From NCBI GenBank assembly GCA_000320605.2, contig KB445791.1:1530298-1594297 (forward strand): 64,000 nt of DNA. The letters are read 5' to 3'. Positions 22,237 to 36,298 of the stretch are shown here, in pieces. The position numbers and the translations under genes are program-made. Within the stretch, counting starts at the first letter, position 1. Each line of letters starts with the position of its first letter. The notes under the pieces were generated by a model. It made no database searches and was not told where the DNA came from. It saw nothing but the letters and a program-made list of their open reading frames with translations. The DNA comes from Gelatoporia subvermispora B (Eukaryota > Basidiomycota > Agaricomycetes > Polyporales > Gelatoporiaceae).

Positions 22237-23320
22237 ATGACCCCCCAGATGTCTTGCCAGACCACTGAACACTCTGCATACGTACAACCCCCCTTTAACG
22301 ACCCGGGCGGGGATATCGTCATCCGTACAGCCGATGGAGTGGACTTTCGACTTCTCAAGGCCCTCCTGTCTCTGACGTCACCCGTCTTCAAGGACATGTT
22401 CGCCATCCCGCCTCCGAATGAGACTGCAGCAAGTGATATTAACCAGACAGGATGGCCTAACGGTCGTCCCGATACCTGATCAGAGCCGAACTTGGGACAA
22501 TCTCATGCGGATCATTTATCCCATCACCAAACCCGAATTTCCTGCAATAGACCATGTGGTGGCTGCCTTGCAAGCTTCTTCGAAGTACGAGATGCGAGAA
22601 ATTCACAGTGTCATCGCACCTTACCTTACGCCGTATACCGACAACGAGCCCTTGCGCGTGTTCGCTATTGCATATCAACACGGTCTGCAAGCGCAGATGC
22701 AGGCGGCCGCACATGCAACACTTCGCCGAAACGTCACTGCGATTCTATCCGACATTCCTTGTGAGTGCGATCAGCTTCCCGTCCGCATCTATGCTCAGTT
22801 GCTACGTTTCCATCACAAGACCAACGAAGCAATTGACCAGAAATTCGCTGACCCGAATTGGATCCTTAACATGCGCCCGCCCATGGTCAAAGGAAGAACC
22901 CTCGACTTCACATATTCTATACTGTGGCTGCGCAGCCACACCTGTTCAGCCATGCATCCTACGTACCTCACGTACAGATATCAGAGTATCAAGGCCACGA
23001 TCACGCCCCCGCTTTGGTGGATGGAATTCCTCGATAAAGCAAAGAATGCGGTGAAAACGCACATGAAAGGCACAGCTGTTAACAATCCGACGTTTGCCAT
23101 CAAGGCGATGAACGAGGCTGCAGGATGCAAAGAAATATGTCAAACCGCTGTGCCCTTGTACCTTCCTCATGTCATTGATCGGATGACAAAGGAAATCGAT
23201 GCATTTTTGGAAACCGTGAGTAACAGATATGTCGTAACTTGGGGGTCACTCAACTAAGTGATCTACATCACACAGCTTCGCTTCGAATTGGAGCCGGATC
23301 AGCCGAGGCCAATCGATTGA
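22237..23320 (+). pseudogene. BTB/POZ-domain protein with an apparent frameshift
   Basis: BTB domains mediate protein-protein contacts, often as cullin-3 adaptors; the role of this basidiomycete subfamily is unknown. The N-terminal half reads DIVIRTADGVDFRLLKALLS then LTSPVFKDMFAIPPPNETAA in one frame. The continuation DGLTVVPIPDQSRTWDNLMR, IIYPITKPEFPAIDHVVAAL and SSKYEMREIHSVIAPYL lies in the next frame. The two overlap at 22418-22479 with no usable intron there, so a one-base shift separates them. A second exon is supported: donor at 23216 and acceptor at 23275 give the C terminus LETLRFELEPDQPRPID ending at 23320. It may be a recent pseudogene or a sequence error, since the rest of the frame is undamaged. 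If corrected, the protein would be about 340 residues. Confidence 0.7.
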
Positions 23321-23601
23321 ATACAGCGAGCGAGGCCACAGGAAATTCTGTGTGGTTTACTGTGCCGGATAGTCATCACTCACGAGGCTCATTGTTTCGA
23401 CGACTACCCTGCATTACTATATCAAATATATATTGCATGTGAACAAAGATGAATCGAATCGGTACAACCCGGAGTTTCTGGGACTGATGCAAGACTCGCT
23501 GATATTTTCATCAATAATAGTACAGATTTACACAAGAATGACAATACAATGCAGGCAAAGCAGATGCGTAGCGACACGAAAGTAATTGAGAAGGGTCCTG
23601 G

Positions 23602-24847
23602 TCAGCGCGCATAGCCGTCGACACGACGCTCGAGCTTTAAGAGCCCTAGACGGTCCTCTGATAAAATCGAATTAGATAGACTCTTTTCACATCGCCAAAC
23701 ATGTAGTGTACATGCCTTGACTATGGACCATTGGACTACGAGCTCGTGGACGCGGTCATTGAGTGACTTTTTGCATTCAGTGCATCTCAGACAGTCGCAC
23801 AGCGAGTGAAGGGCTGATTCCATGATGCTAGTGGACATGTCTAGTAAAGCGATGATGAGTCAGTGCGTTCCCGTTGACTAAATCACGACAAAGTAAGAGT
23901 CAATGCTTACCTGGACGAGCATCCCAAGCAAGATAGGCGGACGCGAGAGCCCACGCACGCGTGAGTCTCTTTTGTTCGGTGAAGTTGCATTCGGCGGATG
24001 GTGGGTGCGGGTGCGGCGGCGAGAGCAGCAAACGCCTGAGCGCGTCCATCCTGCCGAGATGCAGGAAAAAGAGGCGTTTGAGGTAAATGGGGCCCATGAG
24101 TACGGCGAGCTCGTCTGTCAGCGACGAGAGGCGGTATCCGAGGAGATGCGACGAGACGGGCACTGCAAGATCCTTGAGGTCGTACGCGCCAGCGAGCGCG
24201 TAGAAGTGGATGGGCGCGAGGGGTGCCTGGGCCAGGATGAGCGTGAAGAGAGGTGTAGATGGAGTGATGAGCGACTTGGGATGCATGCCATACTTGTGCA
24301 ACGCGTGAACAGAGGCGATGAGAGTGTCGATGGAGGGGGTATAGTGGCTGCATGACATGTTGTAGACGGTGTGGGCGACGACGTTGAGTACATCGCCGGA
24401 CTCTGGGACGGGAATGATGGGGCCATGGTCGTTGAAGATGTGACCGGGTGAAGCAGGCAGAAGTGAGGCGAAATTATTTGAGGAGGCGGCGAGGACATGA
24501 TACGAGTGGACGTAGAAGAAAATGCCATCGGAGGAGAGGAGAGCCACATCAGGACGAGAGGCGCTCAGATTAGATTCCGGATGAAAGGCAGTTGAAACAG
24601 AGAGAGTGACGTCATTGGCCGTATCGTCCTCGGGTGACCCGCTATCGGAAGGCTACACCAAACAGGAACCAACGACCATGAGATTTGGCTCGATGACAGC
24701 TGCAGGCACAGCACAATCACTCACCGGTGGTGTGGGCAACCCATTCACCGCGGTCCCTTCAGCCCCAGGCCCGTCGAACTCCTTTTCCTCGTCCTCAACT
24801 GTATCCGGCGCAATTTGCAACACGTCCATCCAATCCAAGCTATCCAT
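23602..24847 (-). CDS. BTB/POZ-domain protein
   Basis: Three exons (24725-24847, 23911-24652, 23602-23840) on the minus strand give about 367 codons with consistent phases. An acidic N-terminal region (MDSLDWMDVLQIAPDTVEDE) precedes the BTB fold: RPDVALLSSDGIFFYVHSYH, VLAASSNNFASLL, then VPESGDVLNVVAHTVYNMSC. The helical half follows with IDTLIASVHALHKYGMHP and FYALAGAYDLKDLAVPVSSH. The last exon is Cys-containing (LCDCLRCTECKKSL). The gene is convergent with the other BTB gene, 281 bases apart, but the sequences are quite different, so this is not a simple inverted duplication. A ubiquitin-ligase adaptor role is possible by family analogy only. Confidence 0.8.
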
Positions 24848-25959
24848 GGCTAGGACTGCGTAAGGGATGGAGTCGCAAAGGCTCAGCAGTATTTTGCAAG
24901 TGCTTGCAATTGATGGAGCGTAAGGGGAGACTGGCTGGAATCGTGCTCGCTCACATGCTTGTCTATGCTATATATCTTCTATGAGCGAATCGTGGTGAGC
25001 ATGAGAGTTCTTCTGCAGTAATATAGATTGCAGATATTAGCCAATCGTTGGAGCAGGGTGTCTCATGGGAAGAGCTCCACAACTCGGCGAGAAATGCCGC
25101 AGAAAAGCTCTCCGCAGGAGCCCAAGATCCTGGGTATAGCCTGGCATCTCCGCATAGGGGCGCAGCAATCCCGAGGGTTAAAACGATCAGCGGACGATGA
25201 GGTATCTATGGAGTCTGCTAGCATACTAGTGACGCGACAGGAAATGTGGTTCGCTATAGCTTTGGCGCGATGGGCGCAGTGATGCGCACGCTCCTATCCT
25301 GCTATCTTGAAGCTTGAAGCTTAAGCTTGATTGCTTGACCGACCGCTGTAATCGTCTTTATCTCTGGCGCTGCGACGTTGCCTGACGCCACTCACACGGA
25401 CCGGAGCCAGATTCGCTTGATGTGTACTTTACGCGAATGGTAGCTCTTCGAATCCACTCTCTGTTCACGTGGTTCGATCTATAGGAGCCTAGAGACAGCG
25501 AGGGATCTTGAAGGCTGGAGCTTGACGTGAATATCGCCTCGAGGATCGCGCTGGTGCGCAGTACCTACTATAATAGCGAGTCCCGCGAATCTGGGATTCA
25601 TCCCGTGGGTGCCAGATCTGCATTTCGCGGTATGCGGTGAGTATGCCCCTGCATTCTCGGACCAGACCGGCAATTTGGCCCCACCTACACCACTGGTCGT
25701 GTACCGCATCAGCTATTGGATGTTTCTGAACTTCGATATGATGGCATGGCTTGATCGAGGATACCGCGTACTGATACAGTATGAACACATATACAACGAT
25801 AATGAAAGCAGACTTCCGAAAGCGAGATATCAAACGCCGACCCTGTAATGCAGATCAGTCCCTGGAAATTCGTGAAGGAGGCAGGTTGCGTACCTATGAA
25901 CAACCTTGTTCTACACATAGCGAGAGTGTGTCAGCCGGACCGCACAAGATAATCGTCAT
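24848..25959. other. 1.1 kb spacer between BTB gene and MCM5
   Basis: No supported gene. A short repeated word, cttgaagcttgaagcttaag, lies near 25308-25327. A minus-strand frame at 25489-25833 begins with a hydrophobic stretch but has no recognisable homology. Confidence 0.4.
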
Positions 25960-28718
<2,759 letters not shown>

Positions 28719-28895
28719 AGTGACCGAGGTGATATAGCAGGTGGGCAGGTAAGCGGAGTGAGTTGTCTTTGGACAGTATTTGGCGTAGCACCCTTACGCG
28801 CGATTCTCGGCGCGCAATAATGGCCTTTAGGGCAGGCTCTTTCGCGTTGTACACTCGTGACACACATATATTGTAAGTGTGTCAAGCTAAGTACA

Positions 28896-28968
28896 TCCCG
28901 TTTAGCTCAGTTGGTAGAGCGCGTCACTAGTAATGACGAGGTCAGTCGTTCGAGTCGGCTAATGGGAA
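28896..28968 (+). tRNA. tRNA-Thr (AGT)
   Basis: An intronless cloverleaf: acceptor TCCCGTT pairs with AATGGGA, D arm GCTCAGTTGGTAGAGC, anticodon stem CGTCA/TGACG around loop CTAGTAA (anticodon AGT), and T arm AGTCG/CGGCT with one T-G pair. It lies between the MCM5 and CSN6 starts. Confidence 0.88.
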
Positions 28969-29240
28969 TGGAAGGGGTGATGTCGTCATTATTTTCCATC
29001 CTGTTTCTACGAGAAGGTTAGGAGCGCGGAAGTCTTTCTTTTTGTACCACTCATTGTGGCGAGTCGGGTTTTTATTTGCGAAGGGATATGAATTAGTCTC
29101 GTGCGTATACGCATGATCGCGACCGCTAAGCGCGAGCGGCAAAGGTCCCGGAATCAGTCCCGCGGCACACGCGTTCCCGTTACACGCGCAGCCACAGTCG
29201 CTTTCACTTGTTGGCCTCCTTGTCTCCTAGATTCCTCAGC

Positions 29241-30709
29241 ATGAGTGCCATGGACACAGATGAATTGCCAGTAGTGCTCCCATCAAGTACTACTTCCGGC
29301 CTGTCGCTCTCGCTGTGCGTCCTGTTTACTCGTGTGTTATGGTGTTGGGAGTCTCACTGAGTTCGGCAGTCATCCACTCCCTATCCTAAACATCTCCGAG
29401 CATCTCACACGTCTCAAGCTGCAAACCAAGTCCAACTCTCCATTCGGTCTGTCTGGGACCATATGCATGATTGAATTCGACTGATGCTTCACGATCATAG
29501 TCCTTGGAGCATTGCTTGGAACCCAGAACGGACGGCAGGTTGAGATCGTGAACTCCTTCGAGCTTGCAGTGGAGAACGATGGCAAAACTGTCCATCAGGG
29601 ATTTCTTGTCGACAGAAAAGAGCAATGTATGTACTATACTCACCCCCAATCAGATGATGCGCTGATGCCACAACATTAAGACAAGCAGGTATTCCCGTCA
29701 CTAGAGTTCATTGGCTGGTACACTGTCGCAGCCAAGCCCACCTCTTTCCACATCGCACTGCACGAACAAGTATGTCATGTATTCCGATGAAAGAATTTAT
29801 GGGCTAACCGAACGACTAGTTCACTGCATACAGCTCAACGCCACTGCTTCTCATCCTTCAGCCGTCTACAATCTACGCATCCTCGTCAGACACAACTGCA
29901 CAATCTCTACCACTCAAAGCATATGAGCCGACAATAGAGATCAGGGAACGCAAATCGCGATCAGTGTTTATAGAAGCACCATTCACTGTCGAAACAGGAG
30001 AGGCGGAGCGCATTGCGGTGGACTGGACGGCTAAGGGTGGCGAGGGTGGTACTAGCTGTGAGTTGCCGATCGCATGTTTGCAAGACAGAAGCTGATTGCT
30101 GGCCCAGTGCAATCCCACCTACAGTCGCAACGTGCAGCGATCAAGATGCTGCACGACCGAATCATAGTGCTCGTTAAGTACGTGACGGACGTCATCGCAG
30201 GTATGTGTCGCAGCACTTCGACTGAATCTGTAACAGCTGCTCATGAAAAGTTTCTGTAGGTCAAGCAGTCAAAGATCATGCAACACTCCGCTCGCTATCT
30301 GCCCTCATCGCATCCCTTCCCGCGAGCGATAACAAAGAATTCCGAGAGGAGTTCGAGATTGTATGGCCTATTTGACTTGATGGATTTCTATATACTAAGA
30401 TTTGATTGATTGAAAGGAATACGAGGATGTCCAACTCACTGCTTACCTTGCAACTCTCACAAAATCCACGCATATTTTGAATGAAGTACGCAATTCACAT
30501 GATCTTACACCATATTGCTCGGGGCTCACGTGTACTATCCACAGCTTGTCGACAAGCATGTTGTGATGACTGCAGTGAAGGAAGAACGCCCCGTAGCCAG
30601 CCCACGACGACGCGGGATGGGCGGGATGGGCGGATTCGGAGGCCTGGGGGGAATGGGAGGACCTTTTGGAAGTATGAGGGGTGGAGCGGACTGGGATCGC
30701 TTCCGCTAA
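29241..30709 (+). CDS. CSN6: COP9 signalosome subunit 6 (MPN-domain protein)
   Basis: Non-catalytic MPN subunit of the COP9 signalosome, which removes NEDD8 from cullins. About seven introns. The joined product reads HPLPILNISEHLTRLKLQ, then LGALLGTQNGRQVEIVNSFE (the CSN6 MPN signature), and SLEFIGWYTVAAKPTSFHIA. The catalytic JAMM pattern (HxH...D) is not present, as expected for CSN6 and unlike CSN5. The second half has the coiled helices of the family (LHDRIIVLVKYVTDVIAG, then YLATLTKSTHILNELVDKHV). The C terminus is unusual: RRRGMGGMGGFGGLGGMGG, then PFGSMRGGADWDRFR, a Gly/Met/Arg-rich tail. The start at 29241 follows a clean leader (cagcATG). The second exon begins at 29370 and ends at 29446. 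Confidence 0.9.
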
Positions 30710-31171
30710 TCCGTGGACGTTCATTGTGCTGTAGCTAGTGTTATTTCGCTGTACCCGCATTGCCCTGTGTATGTTCTTAGCAATTGCTCCTGAGGATGTT
30801 ACTGTATCACCTGTCAGACTGCTGTAGGCGTGATGCGACGGTAGAGCGGGACGTAGTCGGTGTATGCTTGACTCCGAAAAGCCTCATCATCGCGCTGTGT
30901 GATTCCTCTTTGGCAACGCGTGCCGCTCAGGCCGATTTCTACGGCACAGTGCACAATTCATATGACCAGCTCTCTCACATTCGATGCCTAGGTCGCGGGA
31001 TGATACACGTTGATTCACGTGTCGAACGCGTCTGGAAGCGCGTCTCGATCGTGCCATCGCCCCCGCGTCCCCACGCTCCTGCTGCTATAACCTCTCCTTC
31101 CACAGGACGCAAGGGATTTCTGCTGGTTGACGTGCCCCTCCTCTTTGAGACATCGTTGCGCTTGAACAATC
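30710..31171. other. Spacer between CSN6 and TMEM205-like gene
   Basis: An open plus-strand frame crosses this region and runs into the next gene in the wrong frame. It shows no homology. The region is taken as 3' UTR plus promoter. Confidence 0.45.
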
Positions 31172-32020
31172 ATGGCGTCTCAAACTACTCTGTCGGTCAA
31201 AACACTCTTGGGATTGCTCAATCCTCAGGGGATTTATCTCGTCGGGTACTCTTGGTTGTTCGGGATGAGTGAGTGTGCTGTGCATCCCATTTGAGATGGT
31301 ATTCATAGGTGTTCGCTGTAGCCCTTTGGGTGACGTTCATCGGAGGTACGTCTTCCAATTTCTCTCTGCTTCTGCAGCGATCGAAGCTTGATGCGTTTTA
31401 TAGGAGTCATCGCTTTCAAGAGCTTGCGTACGTTCCTTCGTGCTTGAGGAGAGCCTCATGACTAAGGATTGCCCGCAGCACGTCAGCAATTTGGTGCACT
31501 CCAGCACCGCACCTTCCCCATATATTTCTCAATCAGCATCGCGCTCTCCGGAGGCCTTCTGGGCCTTTGGGCATACAGCCACCCTGCTGTCCTCTCGCAC
31601 TATTTGGAGCCCCAGCTCGCAGATGTTGCTCAAGCCTACACCCTTGCTACGGTTTTTGTATCCCAGGTTGCGAACCAGACAGTCATTGGACCTTTGACTA
31701 GCAAGTAAGTCGTCGTGAATCGTAGTAAAGGTCAAACGCCTAAGCTCTTTATACGCAAGGACAATGTTCCAGCGTCACAGGCAGGAGAAGGAGGAGGGCA
31801 AGGCCTACAATGAACCCGGGGTACGTCCTCGAACTGTTTGATTCAGAGTCATAGCAGTTGTTGAACTATGCTGCAGGTCTCTGACCAGATGAAGGCGTTG
31901 AACAGCCGGTTCGGGATGCTCCACGGCGTCAGCTCTTTGTTTAACATGTCGGCGTTCCTTGCCCTCGTGTTCCATGGATTATGGATTGGTAACGTTGGTG
32001 CTGGTATCAAGAGTTTCTAG
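31172..32020 (+). CDS. TMEM205-like membrane protein (DUF4149)
   Basis: Small multi-pass protein of unknown biochemical role; relatives are found in eukaryotic endomembranes. The start MASQTTLSVKTLLGLLNPQG leads into IYLVGYSWLFGM. The intron from 31269 to 31321 gives FGMTLWVTFIGGVIAFKSLP, then RQQFGALQHRTFPIYFSISI, the family core. Later segments are GGLLGLWAYSHP, TVFVSQVANQTVIGPLTSKT and the last helix MSAFLALVFHGLWIGNVGAG, ending IKSF. At least three or four hydrophobic helices are visible. The acceptor choice at gctgtag keeps the conserved Trp-Val-Thr-Phe motif in frame, whereas the earlier cag/tag options do not. The product is convergent with U2A'. Confidence 0.82.
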
Positions 32021-32194
32021 GCTGTGGCTCTTGTGATGTTGTAGTCCGTTCCGGTGCTCCATGTATCTGTCGCTGTATCTCTTGGCGTAACATGAGTCTG
32101 TCTTACTCCAGTCGGTGCGAAGGCACGCAAGAGCTCGATGTATACAGAAATATAAGCGAAGTCATTACCAGCAGAAATACATTTTGATACAGCA

Positions 32195-33118
32195 TCATGC
32201 ACCTACACTCTCCATACCTGGCAAGAAACCCTCCTTCAGCTGCCGCTCCAGTCTCCTGATCTCCTCTATCGAAGTCGCCCGCGCAATCGCCTCCTTGACG
32301 CGCTCCGCCTCCTCTTTGGACATCAGCCGTCCTGCCTTGCCCGGAACCGTCGCTGGCCGGGGCTCGTCGCTGGCGATGGGTGCTTTCGTCGAGTGTGTCG
32401 TCACTGTGGTTGACAGGGTTGTCGCGAGTTGAGTGAGCAAGCCGTCGGGAGTGAGGAAGAGAGACTTCGCCGCTTGCCGCTCCTGCGGAAGACGAACGGA
32501 CAGGCACGAGACCATGAGTTCAGGCTTGACGTTCTGAGGAGGTGCGACGTACCTGGTCACGGATTCTCTGGAAGTCCAGCACCCGCACTTGTGGTATCCG
32601 GAAGGCGATCCATTCGCGGTACCACTTCTTCTCGCGGACGGGGTTGCCCACGAGGGACAGGTACCGGAGACTCTTGGCATCCTTCAAAGGCTCAAGGTCG
32701 CCTAGCTCTAGCATGTTGTTATTGGTGAGCACGAGAGTGGTGAGGTTCGGCACAGAGAGGTGCAGCGAGACGGAGATGGAGGATATTCGGTTGTTGGCGA
32801 GGAGGAGCGTGCGTAGGCGGCGGAGCAGGGGTATGTTTCCTAGCACGACGATGGCGTTGTCTGTGAAGTCTATGGCATCATTTTGGTCCTACAAAGGGCC
32901 CGATCAATACTTGAATATATCTTCTATCATCGGAGCATGCGACATACCTTGGTTATTCCAAGATTTTCGATGGCAGGGATTTTGTAGCCTTTGCAAGGTT
33001 TAGAACGGATTGTGGCGAGAACGACGGGCCATTACGCACCTCGGAGGTCGAGCTGCCTTTCCTTGACGGGATTTATTGAGGAAGGGACGGACTGAATGAG
33101 CTCGGGAGTGAGCTTCAT
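32195..33118 (-). CDS. LEA1: U2 snRNP protein A' (LRR splicing factor)
   Basis: Binds U2 snRNA with U2B'' in the spliceosomal U2 snRNP. The start MKLTPELIQSVPSSINPVKE and RQLDLRGYKIPAIENLGIT match U2A'. The leucine-rich repeats follow: DAIDFTDNAIVVLGNIPLLR, LRTLLLANNRISSISVSLHL, LTTLVLTNNNMLELGDLEPL, and LRYLSLVGNPVREKKWYREW. The LRR cap RIPQVRVLDFQRIRDQ follows. The C-terminal third is helical, with MSKEEAERVKEAIARATSIE and EIRRLERQLKEGFLPGM. Three introns are visible. It is divergent from SAC1 with only 120 bases between start codons. Confidence 0.93.
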
Positions 33119-33238
33119 GACGGTGTTGAATATGACCGCGAGAGGCAGCGCTGCAGGAGGCTACGGCGTGTCCGGCTGCTTGACGCGAAACCGTGACGCG
33201 CCCATGATGCTGCAGCCTCAGCTCTACCATGAAGCCCC
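33119..33238. promoter_or_regulatory. Very short divergent promoter, U2A' / SAC1
   Basis: Only 120 bases separate the two opposed start codons, so both promoters and both 5' leaders must fit here, or overlap the opposite gene. Confidence 0.55.
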
Positions 33239-35910
33239 TCCACCAGCGACTTAACTTGTGAGCTCGCCCTTCCGTTAAGCGGAGGAGTACTGACGGTGGC
33301 GCAGGTACATTGACGGCGACGATGCCTACACATTCGTGCCCACTGAGCCCATCGGCGCACGCTCCTTGACCATATACCGCAACTCGGGGAACGTTGTGCT
33401 GAATCGTACGCACTTCTCTTCCTTTGCGCTCTTTATGTCCACTGAATAACAATCTCAGCACCGAACACGCCCGTGTCTAAGACCGCTGAACGCTCCGGCA
33501 AGACAATCTATGGCATATTCGGTCTCATCTCGTTGGCAGCGTGTTCGTGTCACAACTGCCCGCCTATTCATTGCTCTCACCCAATGTATTCCAGCGGACT
33601 ACGTCATTGTTATCACAGGACGAGAGCTAAGAGGCAACATCCTGCGGCAGAACGTCTACCGCGCCACGGACTATGATATCCTGCCATTGAACCCGACCGT
33701 TTCCGCCCAGAACCCACCGAATGCAGTCGAAGCACACCTCCTGGCACTCGTACGGTCACATCTGGCAGGAGGCTTGTTCTTCTTCAGCTACGAGTGGGAT
33801 CTTACACGGAGGTTACAAGCGCAATGGTCCACCATACAACAGGACAGTGACAGGTCGCTGTGGGAAGCCGTGCGTACTGCGGAATGCAGCCAGGTCATAT
33901 AAATACTGATCGGTAGATTGCAGGCGGACGATAGATTCTTTTGGAACAAGTAAGCTAACAGGAAGTGGCGCAGGCAGCTACTTACAACGCTTTCGCAGGT
34001 TCCTGCACTCTAGACTCATAGAGCACACTTCTGCGAATCCAGATCAGAATGTAAGTAGATGTTTGCAATGCCGCGTACCCGATCTGACCGTCTTCATAGC
34101 TTGGCCCCTTCATTCTACCAGTGATCTACGGTAGTACGTCGCCTCCCGTCATTCTGACCGCATACATGCCAATCATCGGCTATGATGACAGCCTTCGACA
34201 TCCGCCCAGCAAACGTGAACGGCCACCACCTCAGCCTGTGCCTCATCAGTCGGCGCTCGCGCTACAGAGCGGGCACCCGGTATTTCCGGAGAGGAATCGA
34301 CCATGACGGCCATGTCGCGAATTTCAACGAGACAGAACAGATTCTGCTGGTGGGCAACGATGACATGAGCTCGCAGCTCAGCTTCGTCCAAATCCGCGGC
34401 AGTGTGCCGGTGTTCTGGGCGGAAGTGAACACGCTCCGGTATAAACCTGATGTGCAAGTGATGGAGCTGCAGGACACGGTATGGAGCTAATAATGCGCGG
34501 TGTCTCGGCGGCTGATACTGTGTCCAGGCTGACGCCTTCCGGAAACATCTGCAAGAACAGGTCCAGTTGTACGGCGAGCAGGCGTTGGTGAATCTGGTCA
34601 ATCACAAGGGGCATGAGCAACCTATCAAAGAGGCATATGAGAGATATGTCGCCGAGGTGAGATACAGCGGGGTAAATATCAGACAGCCACTCACCGTGTT
34701 TGCAGGCGAACGTACCCAAGACCAGATACGAATACTTCGACTTCCACAATGAGTGCAAGAACATGCGTTGGGATCGTATCAGCGTGCTCATTGCCAAGCT
34801 CGAAGACGACCTCGTTCGACAAGGCTACTTCCACCTCGATTCCGCAAAGCCAGAGCCAGTGAAGCTGCAGGAAGGCGTCGTGCGGACAAACTGCATGGAC
34901 AACCTGGACAGGACAAACGTCTCGCAAGCTGCCCTCGCAAAATGGACACTCGAGCGTCAGCTGAAAGCGCTGGGTATCCTGCAGCCTAGCGATTCTATTG
35001 ATAGCCACGAAGAGCTCATGAAGGAGTTTCGCGAGAGTGAGCAACCTCTGTTCTATTCTTGTCGCTCTATTCTTAGACGGTATATTGACGGCGACCGGTC
35101 GTGTGCAGTGTGGTCCGATCATGCCAACCAGATCTCGATTGCGTACAGTGGAACGGGTGCGCTGAAGACGGACTTCACGCGCACGGGCAAGCGTACGCGC
35201 GCCGGGATGCTGGAGGACGGGTACAACTCTGTCATGCGGTACCTGAAGAACAACTTTTTCGACGGTGCACGGCAGGTAAGACGGTGGTGCCGGAGTTTCA
35301 CCCCTTCGGCCGTCTGACATGTTCGCAGGATGCCTACGATCTGATGACGGGTGCGTGGGTGCCTCGCAGAGGATGGACCCCGTCTGCCCTGGTCCGCGAT
35401 GACCGCCCGCTCATCATCCGCGCGGTGAGTCGCTGTGCCAACTGGGGCTCTGATGCTTGTGCTCAACCGGTCTAGGCGCCGTACGCCATGAACTTCTCGC
35501 TGTTCATGATATGCGCCGGCCTCACGCTTCCTCGGACATCTGGTGCGTCGGGCGCGCTGCGCGCACGGCCGAAACGCCTATGCTCACGTTCGCTGCACGC
35601 AGAGTACTCGCTGTTCTACTACTTCCTCCTGTGGTTCGCGATCCTCGCGCTCTCGCTTGTGTTCATATTCGCACACGGCATCGAATATGTCAACTGGCCG
35701 CGCCTGCTGCCGCTCACCGACATCATTTATTACGAGGGCCCTGGCTTCCGCTCGGGACACAGGGGCAAGGGTATTGGGCTGCCCGTGCTCGACTCTGTCA
35801 AGAACAAGGCGGGCGCGAAGGCGCGGGAAATCGCCGATGGGCACCGTAGAGCGAAGAGCAAGCTATGGAAGCTCGAAGCGGGCGCGAAGGAGAAGGAACG
35901 GGTGGACTGA
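33239..35910 (+). CDS. SAC1: SAC1-type phosphoinositide phosphatase
   Basis: Removes phosphate from phosphatidylinositol phosphates (mainly PI4P) at ER and Golgi. About 12 introns; product near 640 residues, as in the family. The catalytic CX5R motif is intact: GVVRTNCMDNLDRTNVSQAA (Cys-Met-Asp-Asn-Leu-Asp-Arg). Other landmarks are DYVIVITGRE, FFFSYEWDLTRRLQ, FWNKFLHSRLIEH, LSLCLISRRSRYRAGTRYFR, HVANFNETEQIL, FVQIRGSVPVFW, and SIAYSGTGALKTDFTRTGKR. Two C-terminal hydrophobic segments (around NFSLFMICAGLTL and YYFLLWFAILALSLVFIFA) anchor it in the ER membrane. The first exon encodes MKPLHQRLNL and joins YIDGDDAYTFVP. One intron (35039-35100) replaces a Cys/Arg-rich read-through and restores EFREMWSDHANQ. 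Confidence 0.94.
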
Positions 35911-36298
35911 GCGGGAGATTGTTGCTCTCTGGAACGGACTTGGTTGGCCTCCTTTACGTGTGGATTCCGCCTACGGCGTAGCGGGACGTATCATAGCGGG
36001 CTTGCGGACTAATTATGTCTTTCCTTTCGATCGCTTTTGTGCGGATGTGAGCGCCCGTGCTGTCGGTGTGTATGGCTGCCGCCCAAGGGACACCGAGCGC
36101 GAACGCTGGTCTTATCCAGAGGAACGTCGTCAAATACCAATTGAACGTTCCAGAGACGCGTCCTAGCGCGTTGGAGCGAGCGAGCCAAGAGCACAGCACG
36201 TGGGAGTTGCCAACAGCGGAGCGTGGAACTCCGCCAAAAATCTTTCAGTGGCAGAGCGCCTAGCAGCCACTCACCCACCAACTCGAACAGTCCTCACG
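35911..36298. other. Spacer between SAC1 and SET/NAP gene
   Basis: Presumed 3' UTR and promoter. An ATG-led frame here runs into the next gene out of frame and is not supported. Confidence 0.45.

Noticed and set aside
25489..25833. Minus-strand frame with hydrophobic start upstream of MCM5
   Set aside because: No homology, atypical composition, and no plausible splice partners.
30784..31272. 162-codon plus-strand frame before and across the TMEM205-like start
   Set aside because: It enters the real gene out of frame and shows no family features.
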